Positions 1 through 6,690 of a DNA stretch of 64,000 nucleotides are shown in pieces; within the stretch, counting starts at the first letter, position 1, and each line of letters begins with the position of its first letter. The DNA comes from Bin87 sp965116565. Lineage in GTDB: Bacteria > Chloroflexota > Dehalococcoidia > Lucifugimonadales > UBA3495. The translations under genes and the position numbers were made by a program. A model generated the notes under the pieces. That model was not told where the DNA came from. It was given only the letters and a program-made list of their open reading frames with translations, and made no database searches. The stretch is from NCBI GenBank assembly GCA_965116565.1, contig OZ220699.1, forward strand, positions 1,178,001 to 1,242,000, read 5' to 3'.

Positions 1-9
1 AGAATCTGC

Positions 10-576
10 TTACGAAACCGCCGCCGGTTCCAGTCGCAGCAGCCAATCGTGCGCTCGCTTCGCGTCATCGGATAGCCACTGGCCCATTGCGGCCTCCCTG
101 CCCTCCTGGATCTCGACGCCCAGGCCGTCGGCGAGACGGTTCATGAAGTTGAACACGCAGGTTATGGCGACCGTCGACAGCACCTGCTCGTCAGTGAGGC
201 CAATCGAGCGCAGGTGTTCGACGTCCGATTCTTCCATCGCCGCCGGGGTCAACGTCAATTTGACCGCGTAATCCAGGATGGCTCGGGTCTGGGGGTCCAG
301 ATCAGCCTGTCGGTAGTCGTGGATGATGTGGGATGCGTACTCCGGGTCGCCTGAATGCTGACGGAGGAACCCTCCGTGGGCGACGGCTCAATACCGGCAG
401 CGGTTCACCAGCGACACCACGGTGGCGATGGCTTCTTCCTGAGTGCGGGTCAGCGCCGACGAGCCGAAGCTTGCGGTGTAGTTCAGATTCTGCACAGCCG
501 CCATCAGGTCCGGATTGATGGACATGCACTTTATGACTGCTGAAACCGGTGCATCCGTTTCGCGTATCCACGACAT
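10..576 (-). CDS. AhpD-like (peroxidase-related) selenoprotein with in-frame UGA
   Basis: Carboxymuconolactone decarboxylase/AhpD-fold protein of the peroxidase-related type (COG2128-like), expected to reduce peroxides through a Cys pair. Read from the ATG at 576 (GGGAGG ribosome site just upstream), the frame runs to 10 with one internal UGA at 388-390, giving 188 aa, the normal family length. The UGA is residue 63 and falls on the second redox cysteine: Glu48-x11-Cys60-x2-Sec63-x3-His67, within NRCRYUAVAHGGFLR. The protein continues without disturbance on both sides, so this is recoding and not decay. AhpD-like selenoproteins are known from marine metagenomes. A hairpin that fits a SECIS follows the UGA. 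It is the last gene of the probable operon with the UGSC protein. Selenium insertion itself is inferred; no selA/B/C/D is in the window. Confidence 0.88.
361..377 (-). promoter_or_regulatory. Bacterial SECIS candidate for the AhpD-like selenoprotein
   Basis: On the minus strand a perfect 7-bp stem ACGGAGG/CCTCCGT encloses the loop GTT. It starts 10 nt after the UGA (388-390), which puts the loop 17 nt downstream. Bacterial SECIS elements bound by SelB have a short apical loop with a G in its first positions, about 16-37 nt from the UGA, so the geometry fits. Confidence 0.75.
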
Positions 577-621
577 GGCAGGCCTCCCTGGGGTGTTGGC
601 GCAACCGGGTTCTGGTAGCGT

Positions 622-1020
622 TCAGGAATTGAGCGCCGATTGCGGTACGATGGCCATCTTGTGCTCGGCCGTGCCCAGTATCAGATCGCCGAGTTGCGCG
701 ACGACCTCGAACCTGAGCTTGTTTCCCGAGACGTCGGTCAGGGTGGAGCGGCCGGTTACACGGCTGCCCGCGCCAGCCGGCGCAAGGTGCTTGACGTTGA
801 CCTCGTAGCCCACGACGGTCTGATCGTCGGTCAGCAGGGGCCGCACCGCGGCGAACGAGGCCTGCTCCATCAGCATCACCATGGCCGGCGTGCTGAACTT
901 GGGCGTGTGGGGAGCGAGGTGCTCCTCGCCTACGGTCAGTTCCACCTCGCCCGCCAGACCCGGCCTGATGGCCGGATTCAAAGGCGGGCGAGATGCGTTT
1001 GCGTTGCGTGGCGTAGCCAC
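622..1020 (-). CDS. Hotdog-fold thioesterase, fluoroacetyl-CoA thioesterase (FlK)-like
   Basis: A 132-aa hotdog protein resembling the FlK family of small acyl-CoA thioesterases. The FlK-type triad can be placed: Thr and Glu in STPAMVMLMEQAS and His in VNVKHLAP. FlK itself hydrolyses fluoroacetyl-CoA, but most relatives have unknown acyl-CoA substrates and the substrate here cannot be read from sequence. The start is GTG at 1020, 19 nt after the UGSC stop, with no clear ribosome site, which suggests translational coupling. It lies between two selenoprotein genes on the same strand, hinting at a role with a reactive or electrophilic thioester. Confidence 0.75.
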   Translation of the reverse strand: MATPRNANASRPPLNPAIRPGLAGEVELTVGEEHLAPHTPKFSTPAMVMLMEQASFAAVRPLLTDDQTVVGYEVNVKHLAPAGAGSRVTGRSTLTDVSGNKLRFEVVAQLGDLILGTAEHKMAIVPQSALNS

Positions 1021-1039
1021 TGGCTACCAGCGCGAAGGG

Positions 1040-1603
1040 TTACGCGGTCGCGGCCGGTACTCCGGTGAGGATGGACTCAACCTCGTCCGCCAATTCCGCG
1101 GCGCGCTGCTTCACTTCCTCGTCAGTGAGGCTGGAAAGCGGGTGCTGGGCCACGATGTACCGGTAATCCGGCACGCCCATCATGCGAGTCATCGCCTGGG
1201 CGGTGTTCAAGAACACGTGCGTGATGATGGCAGCCGTGGGGACGCCGCGCTTCTCCATGTCGATTCCGTCGTGCACACTGCACGAACTGCAGGACCCTCA
1301 ATCCCCAACCCCGGTGATGAGGTAATCGACCTCACCCAGGATGGAATCGATCACGTCCTGCTTGGCCGGCAGGCTGGCGTGGTGCTTGCTGAAGTACTTG
1401 ACCTCGGCGAAGCCATGGCGCTCGTTGAGGATGCTCCCCAGTTCATGCAGCAACTTGTCCGCGTTGGCCTTGGAATTCTCCATGAGACCGAGGCGTTTGC
1501 CCGACAGGCCGCCGGAGCGGTCGTTCATGCGGAACTCGGTCTGGGGCAACTCGGTGCCCTTGGGGTTGACCAGCCTGAGGCGACTGGATTCGGCGGTGGT
1601 CAT
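1040..1603 (-). CDS. UGSC-family selenoprotein with in-frame UGA
   Basis: Conserved selenoprotein of unknown reaction, named for its UGSC motif. The ATG at 1603 is preceded by GGAGG; an upstream in-frame ATG at 1666 is possible but has no such site. The frame is open for 101 codons to UGA at 1298-1300 and then to 1040, 187 aa in all. The sequence across the stop is ITGVGD-U102-GSCSSCSVHDG, exactly the family signature, with Cys105 and Cys108 beside Sec102. A 7-bp hairpin starts 12 nt after the UGA. The Sec and the Cys pair suggest a redox or nucleophilic site. It sits between the WTDGLPVVPP protein and the FlK-like thioesterase. The family match is recalled from sequence knowledge and strong; the biochemistry is unknown. 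Confidence 0.9.
1269..1285 (-). promoter_or_regulatory. Bacterial SECIS candidate for the UGSC selenoprotein
   Basis: The minus strand carries a perfect 7-bp stem TCGTGCA/TGCACGA with loop GTG, beginning 12 nt after UGA 1298-1300, so the loop is 19 nt downstream. The loop again begins with G. Size and spacing nearly match the element in the neighbouring AhpD-like gene although the sequences differ, which supports function. Confidence 0.75.
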
Positions 1604-1729
1604 GGGTTTAACCTCCGTGGGTGGCGCTGGAATGGATAATGATGTGTGGGCAGATTGTACCGTCAAACTGCGCAGTTGCGTAACCCCTGTTATGCACTAT
1701 TGCGACATGATCTCGCACCGGTACCGAGG

Positions 1730-2758
1730 CTAGCTGGCGTCGATCTTTCGCGTGCGGATGCGGAACCCGGTGGTGTCTATGATGGCGCTGTAGCGGCCGC
1801 CGGTGCCTCCGCCGTGCATGATCAGGATGTCGTCGGGGTCGTTGGCGCACCGCATGATCAGATCCTCGTCGCCGGGACGCTCGGGCCCTTGCTTCGATCC
1901 CAGGCGCACCAGTTCGGCGCGGGAACGCCCGCTGTTGTCGATCAGGAATTCCTGGATGTCCCGGCGGCTCCAGCCGTCGCCTTGCAGAGTCAGCGCGTGC
2001 TCAGGACCAATGACAATCACCCATTGGGCCGGATAGCGGTGGGCGAGAGCCGCCGACCGCAGCGCGTCGCAGATGGACAGCAAGATGGCCTGGCCGGTAT
2101 GGGCGTAGCTGTTTGGCACGCTGACCGGGTTGTACGCCACCGCTACCGTCACCACGCTGTCCGAAGCGTCGAAACCACGGCTCACGTGCAGAGGTTCCCA
2201 CGGTGAGGTCTCCTCGTTCTCGGCGATGCAGAAGGTGTACTTGGCGGGCGTACCCAGCGTTCCCCGGTCCAGTTGTCCCGGCAACGCGTCGAAGCCGTTC
2301 ATAAAGCAAAGGCGGACGGCGCGCCCGATGCTGGCGTTGGCGCGGAAACCCGGGCCGAACAGTCCGTCCCTGCTGTTGATGCCGAGGGACTCGCGGATCG
2401 GGCCGTTCAGCACCATGAGGATGCTGGGCGAACTGGTGGAAGACGCCGCCATGTTGACGAAGTTGCGCTCCTCCTCCAACGTCTTGAGCGCTGTGACCAG
2501 CACCGGGAAATACTCAGCCTCGCAGCCGGCCATGACCGCGTTGGCGGCGGCGTTCTCCGAGGTGATGACGCGGCTGCGCATGTCGAGGTTGAGCAGTTCT
2601 TCCTCGCCGGTCAAACCGGACACGGACAGCATTTCGCGGACCTTGTAGTCGGCGGGCGGAACCACGGGCAGCCCGTCGGTCCAGCCCATGCGGAAGCATT
2701 CCTCGATGGCCTCGATGGTGTCGGCGGTTTCAACGTGGCGTTCAGCGCTGCTGGTCAT
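1730..2758 (-). CDS. Conserved WTDGLPVVPP protein upstream of UGSC selenoprotein
   Basis: A 342-aa soluble protein of unknown function with an N-terminal MGWTDGLPVVPP motif (residues about 24-35) and conserved stretches such as TSENAAANAVMAGC, LGTPAKYTF and HGGGTGG. There is no signal peptide or membrane segment. GGAGATTAGG just before the ATG is a good ribosome site. It is the first gene of the same-strand cluster with the UGSC protein (127-nt gap), the thioesterase and the AhpD-like selenoprotein. Proteins of this type often travel with UGSC genes (from memory, moderate certainty), so it may be an enzyme that uses the selenoprotein as partner. No catalytic family is assigned. Confidence 0.7.
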   Translation of the reverse strand: MTSSAERHVETADTIEAIEECFRMGWTDGLPVVPPADYKVREMLSVSGLTGEEELLNLDMRSRVITSENAAANAVMAGCEAEYFPVLVTALKTLEEERNFVNMAASSTSSPSILMVLNGPIRESLGINSRDGLFGPGFRANASIGRAVRLCFMNGFDALPGQLDRGTLGTPAKYTFCIAENEETSPWEPLHVSRGFDASDSVVTVAVAYNPVSVPNSYAHTGQAILLSICDALRSAALAHRYPAQWVIVIGPEHALTLQGDGWSRRDIQEFLIDNSGRSRAELVRLGSKQGPERPGDEDLIMRCANDPDDILIMHGGGTGGRYSAIIDTTGFRIRTRKIDAS

Positions 2759-2789
2759 CCTAATCTCCTGGTGGTGGTGTCGGTAATGT

Positions 2790-3137
2790 TCACTTGCGAA
2801 GTTTTCCGGTAACGATCAAGCCGTCGGTGACGCTGTAGCCGTGTCCCGGGTCCGCTGCATCGGTGTTGGTCGCCATGTACGCGGTTCGGCCGCTGACGAT
2901 GGGTGCGATGGAGATCACCTCATAGCCGGCCGCATCAAGATCGTTGCAGCAGCGTTCCAGGTACTCGGCCATCTGCTGCAGGCGGGCGTGCTCCTCGCTG
3001 GTGATGCTGACACGCCCCACGTTGCCGCCGTGCGTGGACAACTGCGTGTCGGCATACACGTACCGCGTGGAGTAGGTGGGTTTGTCTTTGGCAGGGTACT
3101 GTGAACGGAACAACGGCCGCCTCGGCAGGGGCGCCAA
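2790..3137 (-). CDS. Small conserved hypothetical protein, paralogue of the next gene
   Basis: About 115 aa, family not recognised. The C-terminal half (AGYEVISIAPIVSGRTA ... GYSVTDGLIVTGKLRK) is clearly related to the protein at 3257-3724, so the two are tandem paralogues. The pattern suggests a small alpha/beta domain with a basic C-terminus. The start is uncertain: the longest frame uses TTG at 3137 without a ribosome site. It ends 32 nt upstream of the WTDGLPVVPP gene on the same strand and could be the head of that transcript. Confidence 0.55.
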   Translation of the reverse strand: MAPLPRRPLFRSQYPAKDKPTYSTRYVYADTQLSTHGGNVGRVSITSEEHARLQQMAEYLERCCNDLDAAGYEVISIAPIVSGRTAYMATNTDAADPGHGYSVTDGLIVTGKLRK

Positions 3138-3256
3138 AGCTGCGCAACAAAAATACCGCCCCCATTATTGCGCTATGGGGGCGGCGTGGCAATCCCGCCG
3201 GAGCAGCGGCGTTAGCCCCGGCAGGTTGTTGTGGTGTTGCGACAAAGACGGTGGAA

Positions 3257-3724
3257 CTACTTCCGCAACTTCGCGGTGATAACCACGCCGTCAGTGACGC
3301 TGTAGCCTACGCCGTTATTGGCGTAGTACCTGTTTTCCCTCCGCGTCTGCGGCCCCCACATTCCCTCTTCTTCCCATTCCACCTGTCGTTGGTAGGTCCA
3401 TCCGTACACGTTGCTGGGAGTTTGCACGAACATTTCCGCAGTACGTCCGCTGGTCAGTGGGAAAATGGAAATCACGTCGTAGCCCTCAGCATCCAGTTGA
3501 GTGCATAGCTTGGCAATATCCTCAGCCAGTTTTCGCCCTGCCGGACGCTCCCCAGCGATCCCATCCACTTTGTTGGTGGAGCCGTTGCGCTCGGTGAGGT
3601 GGCTATCGATCCCGATGTAGCGGGATACAAAGGCTGGCCTTTTGGCCTTTTGCTGTTGGGTTTGCGCCTGCGGTTTGGCGTTCCCACCTTTGCCGGTAGG
3701 CGACTTGCGACTCTTGGTCGTCAT
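3257..3724 (-). CDS. Small conserved hypothetical protein, paralogue of the previous gene
   Basis: 155 aa, function unknown. It has a low-complexity basic and Gln-rich N-terminus (residues 1-30), then a domain with GYDVISIFPLTSGRTAEMF and GYSVTDGVVITAKLRK, shared with the 2790-3137 protein. An extra segment of about 25 residues rich in Trp, Tyr and Glu lies before the last motif. GGAGG precedes the ATG at 3724. The duplication next to the selenoprotein cluster may be incidental. The roughly 120-nt gap to the next gene holds nothing recognisable. Confidence 0.6.
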   Translation of the reverse strand: MTTKSRKSPTGKGGNAKPQAQTQQQKAKRPAFVSRYIGIDSHLTERNGSTNKVDGIAGERPAGRKLAEDIAKLCTQLDAEGYDVISIFPLTSGRTAEMFVQTPSNVYGWTYQRQVEWEEEGMWGPQTRRENRYYANNGVGYSVTDGVVITAKLRK

Positions 3725-3902
3725 AGAGTGGCGATCCTCCTTGAAAATTTGCTGTCATCGACGCGAATCGCAGCGGCTGCGGCAATCGGATTCCACACTA
3801 ACGCCGCCAGTGTAAGGCGATGGCCGCTCTGCGTCCGCAATGGCAGGATTTGATTGTAAGGGAACGGATTTCGCTATTTCAAGTCCACGGAATCGGCTCA
3901 AT

Positions 3903-4277
3903 TTATTGACTGCCATGTCCGTTGTATATGTCAATCAGGTCGGCGAATAGCCTTTGTGTAAGTTCAACGCGACCGGGCAAATCTTGGTGAGCCAAGTGAC
4001 TGTTGTAGAAATGTCCGTGCAGAGCTCCAACTGCTTCAGTACCCCTCCGTAAGTTCAGCTCAATCTGGTGGTCATAGATGAGGTGATGTACTACTGAACC
4101 AGGCCGGGGCAACTGGTTGCCTCTACCCAGTCGGCGCTGGATGGCTATGGTGTTGGTTACGCGATTCGCCGCACCCCCGAACATCTCCGCCATCGCGACA
4201 TAGTCGCCGTGTTGGCGCAACTTTTCAGCCAGGCCGTAAATTCGATTCGCGACTTCGAGATGCTCGGATTCAGTCAT
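3903..4277 (-). CDS. Small helical protein, possibly HEPN/PaREP1-like
   Basis: 124 aa, mostly helical in appearance, with GLAEKLRQHGDYVAMAEMFGGAANRV near the N-terminus and LHGHFYNSHL near residue 90. This spacing recalls PaREP1/HEPN-like four-helix proteins, a weak structural resemblance only. Its start overlaps the end of the 4270-4647 gene by 8 nt, so the two are translationally coupled and probably function as a pair. A two-gene toxin-antitoxin or sensor module is possible but unproven. Confidence 0.55.
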   Translation of the reverse strand: MTESEHLEVANRIYGLAEKLRQHGDYVAMAEMFGGAANRVTNTIAIQRRLGRGNQLPRPGSVVHHLIYDHQIELNLRRGTEAVGALHGHFYNSHLAHQDLPGRVELTQRLFADLIDIYNGHGSQ

Positions 4278-4647
4278 TGGACGCCGGGTTTTGCCGGTAC
4301 GTCAACAGGACGGCAAGGAACTCGCGTACCAATGGCTGGGCCAGATCGATGTCATCCGGGCACATGTAGTGATAGCTGGCGTTGTCGTCGAAACCGTTCG
4401 CCGTCCTGAGGTTCTGGGCGTGCCAACTGTCCATGCCGTGTTTACGATCAAGCCACTCGGCGAATTCGCGCAGTTCGGCCCGGGTGCCGGCCGGTTTGCC
4501 CGCTTCCGCCGCGAGTTGGGCCAACGCACAATGCACCGATTGAGTGAGGAGCGTTGACCCTGCATCGTGATTGCCGGCCGCGAATGAAGCGTCCGCTGGT
4601 GCCAGATAATCGCCAGGCGTTTGGTATTGTGCGCTGGGACTCGTCAT
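4270..4647 (-). CDS. Small helical protein, possibly HEPN/PaREP1-like, coupled to the next gene
   Basis: 125 aa, unknown. The N-terminal half (GDYLAPADASFAAGNHDAG then QSVHCALAQLAAEAGKP) has the look of an HEPN or PaREP1-type helical bundle with small residues at helix contacts. A conserved-looking MDSWHAQNLRTANGF follows. It overlaps the downstream gene by 8 nt, which implies co-translation. Both resemble each other in general design and may have arisen by duplication. Confidence 0.55.
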   Translation of the reverse strand: MTSPSAQYQTPGDYLAPADASFAAGNHDAGSTLLTQSVHCALAQLAAEAGKPAGTRAELREFAEWLDRKHGMDSWHAQNLRTANGFDDNASYHYMCPDDIDLAQPLVREFLAVLLTYRQNPASND

Positions 4648-4720
4648 AGATCAACGACACCGCCTTTCAGGTGTTGCACATCCCCATCGCAGCATCAATC
4701 CTGCGGAGGCTGCGGGCTTA

Positions 4721-5623
4721 TCACCCGCCCATGCCGCCAAAACGCAGTTGCACTCCCGACTTCTCCTCCTGAAGCTTCGCGACTGCGTCGGAGTCCTCCG
4801 GACCCCACCCGCGGAACAATGCTTCGACGTGGCGTTGGTCCACCAGGTTGGACAGTTCCATGGGAATGCCATACTCGCGGCCCAGGTCGGTGGCGAGGCG
4901 CACGTCCTTGGCTGCCAGCGCCGTGGCGAATCCCGGCTCGAAGTTGTCGGCGAACAGATAGCGTGGGAACTTTTCGACCAGGCGTCGATTGCCGCCGCTG
5001 CTGTTGGCGATCACGTCCGCCAGCGTTTCCAGCGAGACGCCCGCTTTGACGCCCAGGGTCAGGGCTTCCGACATCAGCACGCCGATGCCCATGGACAGCA
5101 GGTTGTTGCAGATCTTGGTGACCATGCCGTTGCCGATCTCGCCGCAATAGACGACGTGAGTGCCGATGGCGTCCAGCATGGGCTTGACCTGGTTGTAAGT
5201 GTCCTCGTCGCCGCCGACCATGACCGCCAGGGTGCCGGCCGCCGCGCCGTACACGCCGCCACTCACCGGGGCGTCCAGCACCGTGACGCCCCGGGCGCCG
5301 CACTCGTCGTGGATGCGGCGGATCACCGTGGGGGAGTTGGTGGACAGATCGACGTACACGCTGCCGGAACCGGCGGCGGACATGATGCCGTTTTCGCCCA
5401 TCACCACGGCTTCCACGTCGCGCGGCACGGGCAGCGAGGTGAACACGGCGTCGTTGCCGGCCACGCAGCCGGACGGCGTGTCGGCCCACTCCGCTCCCAT
5501 TTCCAGCAGGTTGGTTGCCGATTCGCGGCGCAGGTCGTGAACCGTCAGTTGATGACCGGCCTTGATCATGTTGGCTGCCATCGGATTTCCCATGTTGCCG
5601 ACGCCAATAAACCCAGCTTTCAT
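4721..5623 (-). CDS. 3-hydroxyisobutyrate dehydrogenase-type NAD(P)-dependent oxidoreductase
   Basis: A 300-aa beta-hydroxyacid dehydrogenase that oxidises short 3-hydroxy acids (for example in valine catabolism, or tartronate semialdehyde reduction). The N-terminal Rossmann motif is GFIGVGNMGNPMA (residues 4-16), the substrate loop is DAPVSGG (118-124), and the catalytic lysine is K170 in GNGMVTKICNN. The chosen ATG at 5623 starts exactly at the Rossmann strand and has AGGAG upstream; the longer frame adds 53 non-homologous residues. An extended -10 lies at 5679-5687. The exact substrate is not determinable. Confidence 0.88.
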   Translation of the reverse strand: MKAGFIGVGNMGNPMAANMIKAGHQLTVHDLRRESATNLLEMGAEWADTPSGCVAGNDAVFTSLPVPRDVEAVVMGENGIMSAAGSGSVYVDLSTNSPTVIRRIHDECGARGVTVLDAPVSGGVYGAAAGTLAVMVGGDEDTYNQVKPMLDAIGTHVVYCGEIGNGMVTKICNNLLSMGIGVLMSEALTLGVKAGVSLETLADVIANSSGGNRRLVEKFPRYLFADNFEPGFATALAAKDVRLATDLGREYGIPMELSNLVDQRHVEALFRGWGPEDSDAVAKLQEEKSGVQLRFGGMGG

Positions 5624-5678
5624 ATTCTCATCATCTCCTGGATGTGCTCCGGCGCACGAGCCGGTAGCAGGTGTCGAA

Positions 5679-5705
5679 ATTATAGCACCGGGCCCCGTGT
5701 ATAAT
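5679..5705. promoter_or_regulatory. Divergent promoter pair between dehydrogenase and AXE1 hydrolase
   Basis: On the minus strand TGCTATAAT (5679-5687) is a consensus extended -10 pointing to the dehydrogenase start at 5623. On the plus strand TATAAT at 5700-5705 points to the hydrolase ATG at 5748. Neither has a convincing -35. The boxes lie back to back, so the two promoters probably compete. Confidence 0.5.
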
Positions 5706-5747
5706 GCGCCGCAACCCAACCAGCGATGCTCGGCAAGGAGCGCGGTC

Positions 5748-6680
5748 ATGGCCACTGAATCGGATCTGGTCTCATTCAACACTCAAGTCACGTGTCCGGA
5801 CGACTTCGACCAATTCTGGGACGGAGTGCTCTCCGAACTCGCTCGAATCCCGCTGGACTCCGACGTGACGCACGACCCGCTGCGCAGTAACGATGCCGCC
5901 AGGGTTTACCAGGTCAAATACCGCAGCCTGGACGACCTGGAGATTTTCGGCTGGTACGCGGTACCGGCGACCGGCGACGGTCCGTTCCCCGCGGTCCTGA
6001 TTCTGCCCGGGTACAAGTCGGAACCGGCGCTGCGCCGGGACTGGGCGGGAAGGGGAGTTGCCGCTTTGTGTGTGGCGGTTCGGGGCAAACTGCCCAGCAG
6101 CGCCGACTTCAATCCTGGCTATCCCGGCCTGCTGACCCACGGCGTCGAGGATAGGGACGCCTACTCCTACAAGGGGGTGATCTCCGACTGCACACGCGGA
6201 GTCGATTTCCTCCTGTCCCGCCCCGAGGTCGATTCGAACCGGATTTACTGCTGCGGAAGCAGCCAGGGTGGGGGCCTGACCCTGATCACCACCGGGCTGA
6301 AGCACGAGATCAAAGCCGGCGTCGCGGGCTACCCGTTCCTCTGCTGCTTCCCTGAGTCCATGCGGATGCTGCGCAGCTATCCGTACGACGAGCTTTCCTG
6401 CTACGCCCGCGCGTATCCCGACCGCGTCGAGCAGATGCTGGACACCCTGCGTTACTTCGACGCGGTGAACTTCGCGCCGCGCATTGAGTGTCCGATGGCG
6501 GTGGGGATTGCGATGGAGGACGAGGTGTGCCCGCCTGAAACCGGCTACGCCGCTTACCGCCTGCTGAACGGGGAACGCGAGCTCCGGTTGTTCCCCAATT
6601 CCGGCCATGGCAACGCCCACGCCTACCCCGCCTGGGAGTCCGCCTGGCTCCAGCAACGCATGGCGGCCGCGGCGGCGTGA
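5748..6680 (+). CDS. Acetyl-xylan-esterase (AXE1) family alpha/beta hydrolase
   Basis: A 310-aa serine hydrolase of the AXE1/cephalosporin-C deacetylase type, which removes acetyl groups from sugars or related esters. The nucleophile elbow is G170-S171-S172-Q173-G174 (nucleophile Ser172). The acid lies in GIAMEDEVCPPETG and the histidine in NSGHGN near the C-terminus. No signal peptide is seen, so it is likely cytoplasmic. The ATG at 5748 has AAGGAG at 5735-5740; the longer frame starts inside the divergent promoter. A related hydrolase gene begins 11 nt downstream, forming a two-gene unit. Confidence 0.85.
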   Translation: MATESDLVSFNTQVTCPDDFDQFWDGVLSELARIPLDSDVTHDPLRSNDAARVYQVKYRSLDDLEIFGWYAVPATGDGPFPAVLILPGYKSEPALRRDWAGRGVAALCVAVRGKLPSSADFNPGYPGLLTHGVEDRDAYSYKGVISDCTRGVDFLLSRPEVDSNRIYCCGSSQGGGLTLITTGLKHEIKAGVAGYPFLCCFPESMRMLRSYPYDELSCYARAYPDRVEQMLDTLRYFDAVNFAPRIECPMAVGIAMEDEVCPPETGYAAYRLLNGERELRLFPNSGHGNAHAYPAWESAWLQQRMAAAAA

Positions 6681-6690
6681 GGAGGACCGC

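Noticed and set aside
10..576. Two separate small genes or a pseudogene (10-258 and 388-576)
   Set aside because: The UGA is at the catalytic Cys, the frame is otherwise uninterrupted and a SECIS-like hairpin follows, so a selenoprotein is the better reading.
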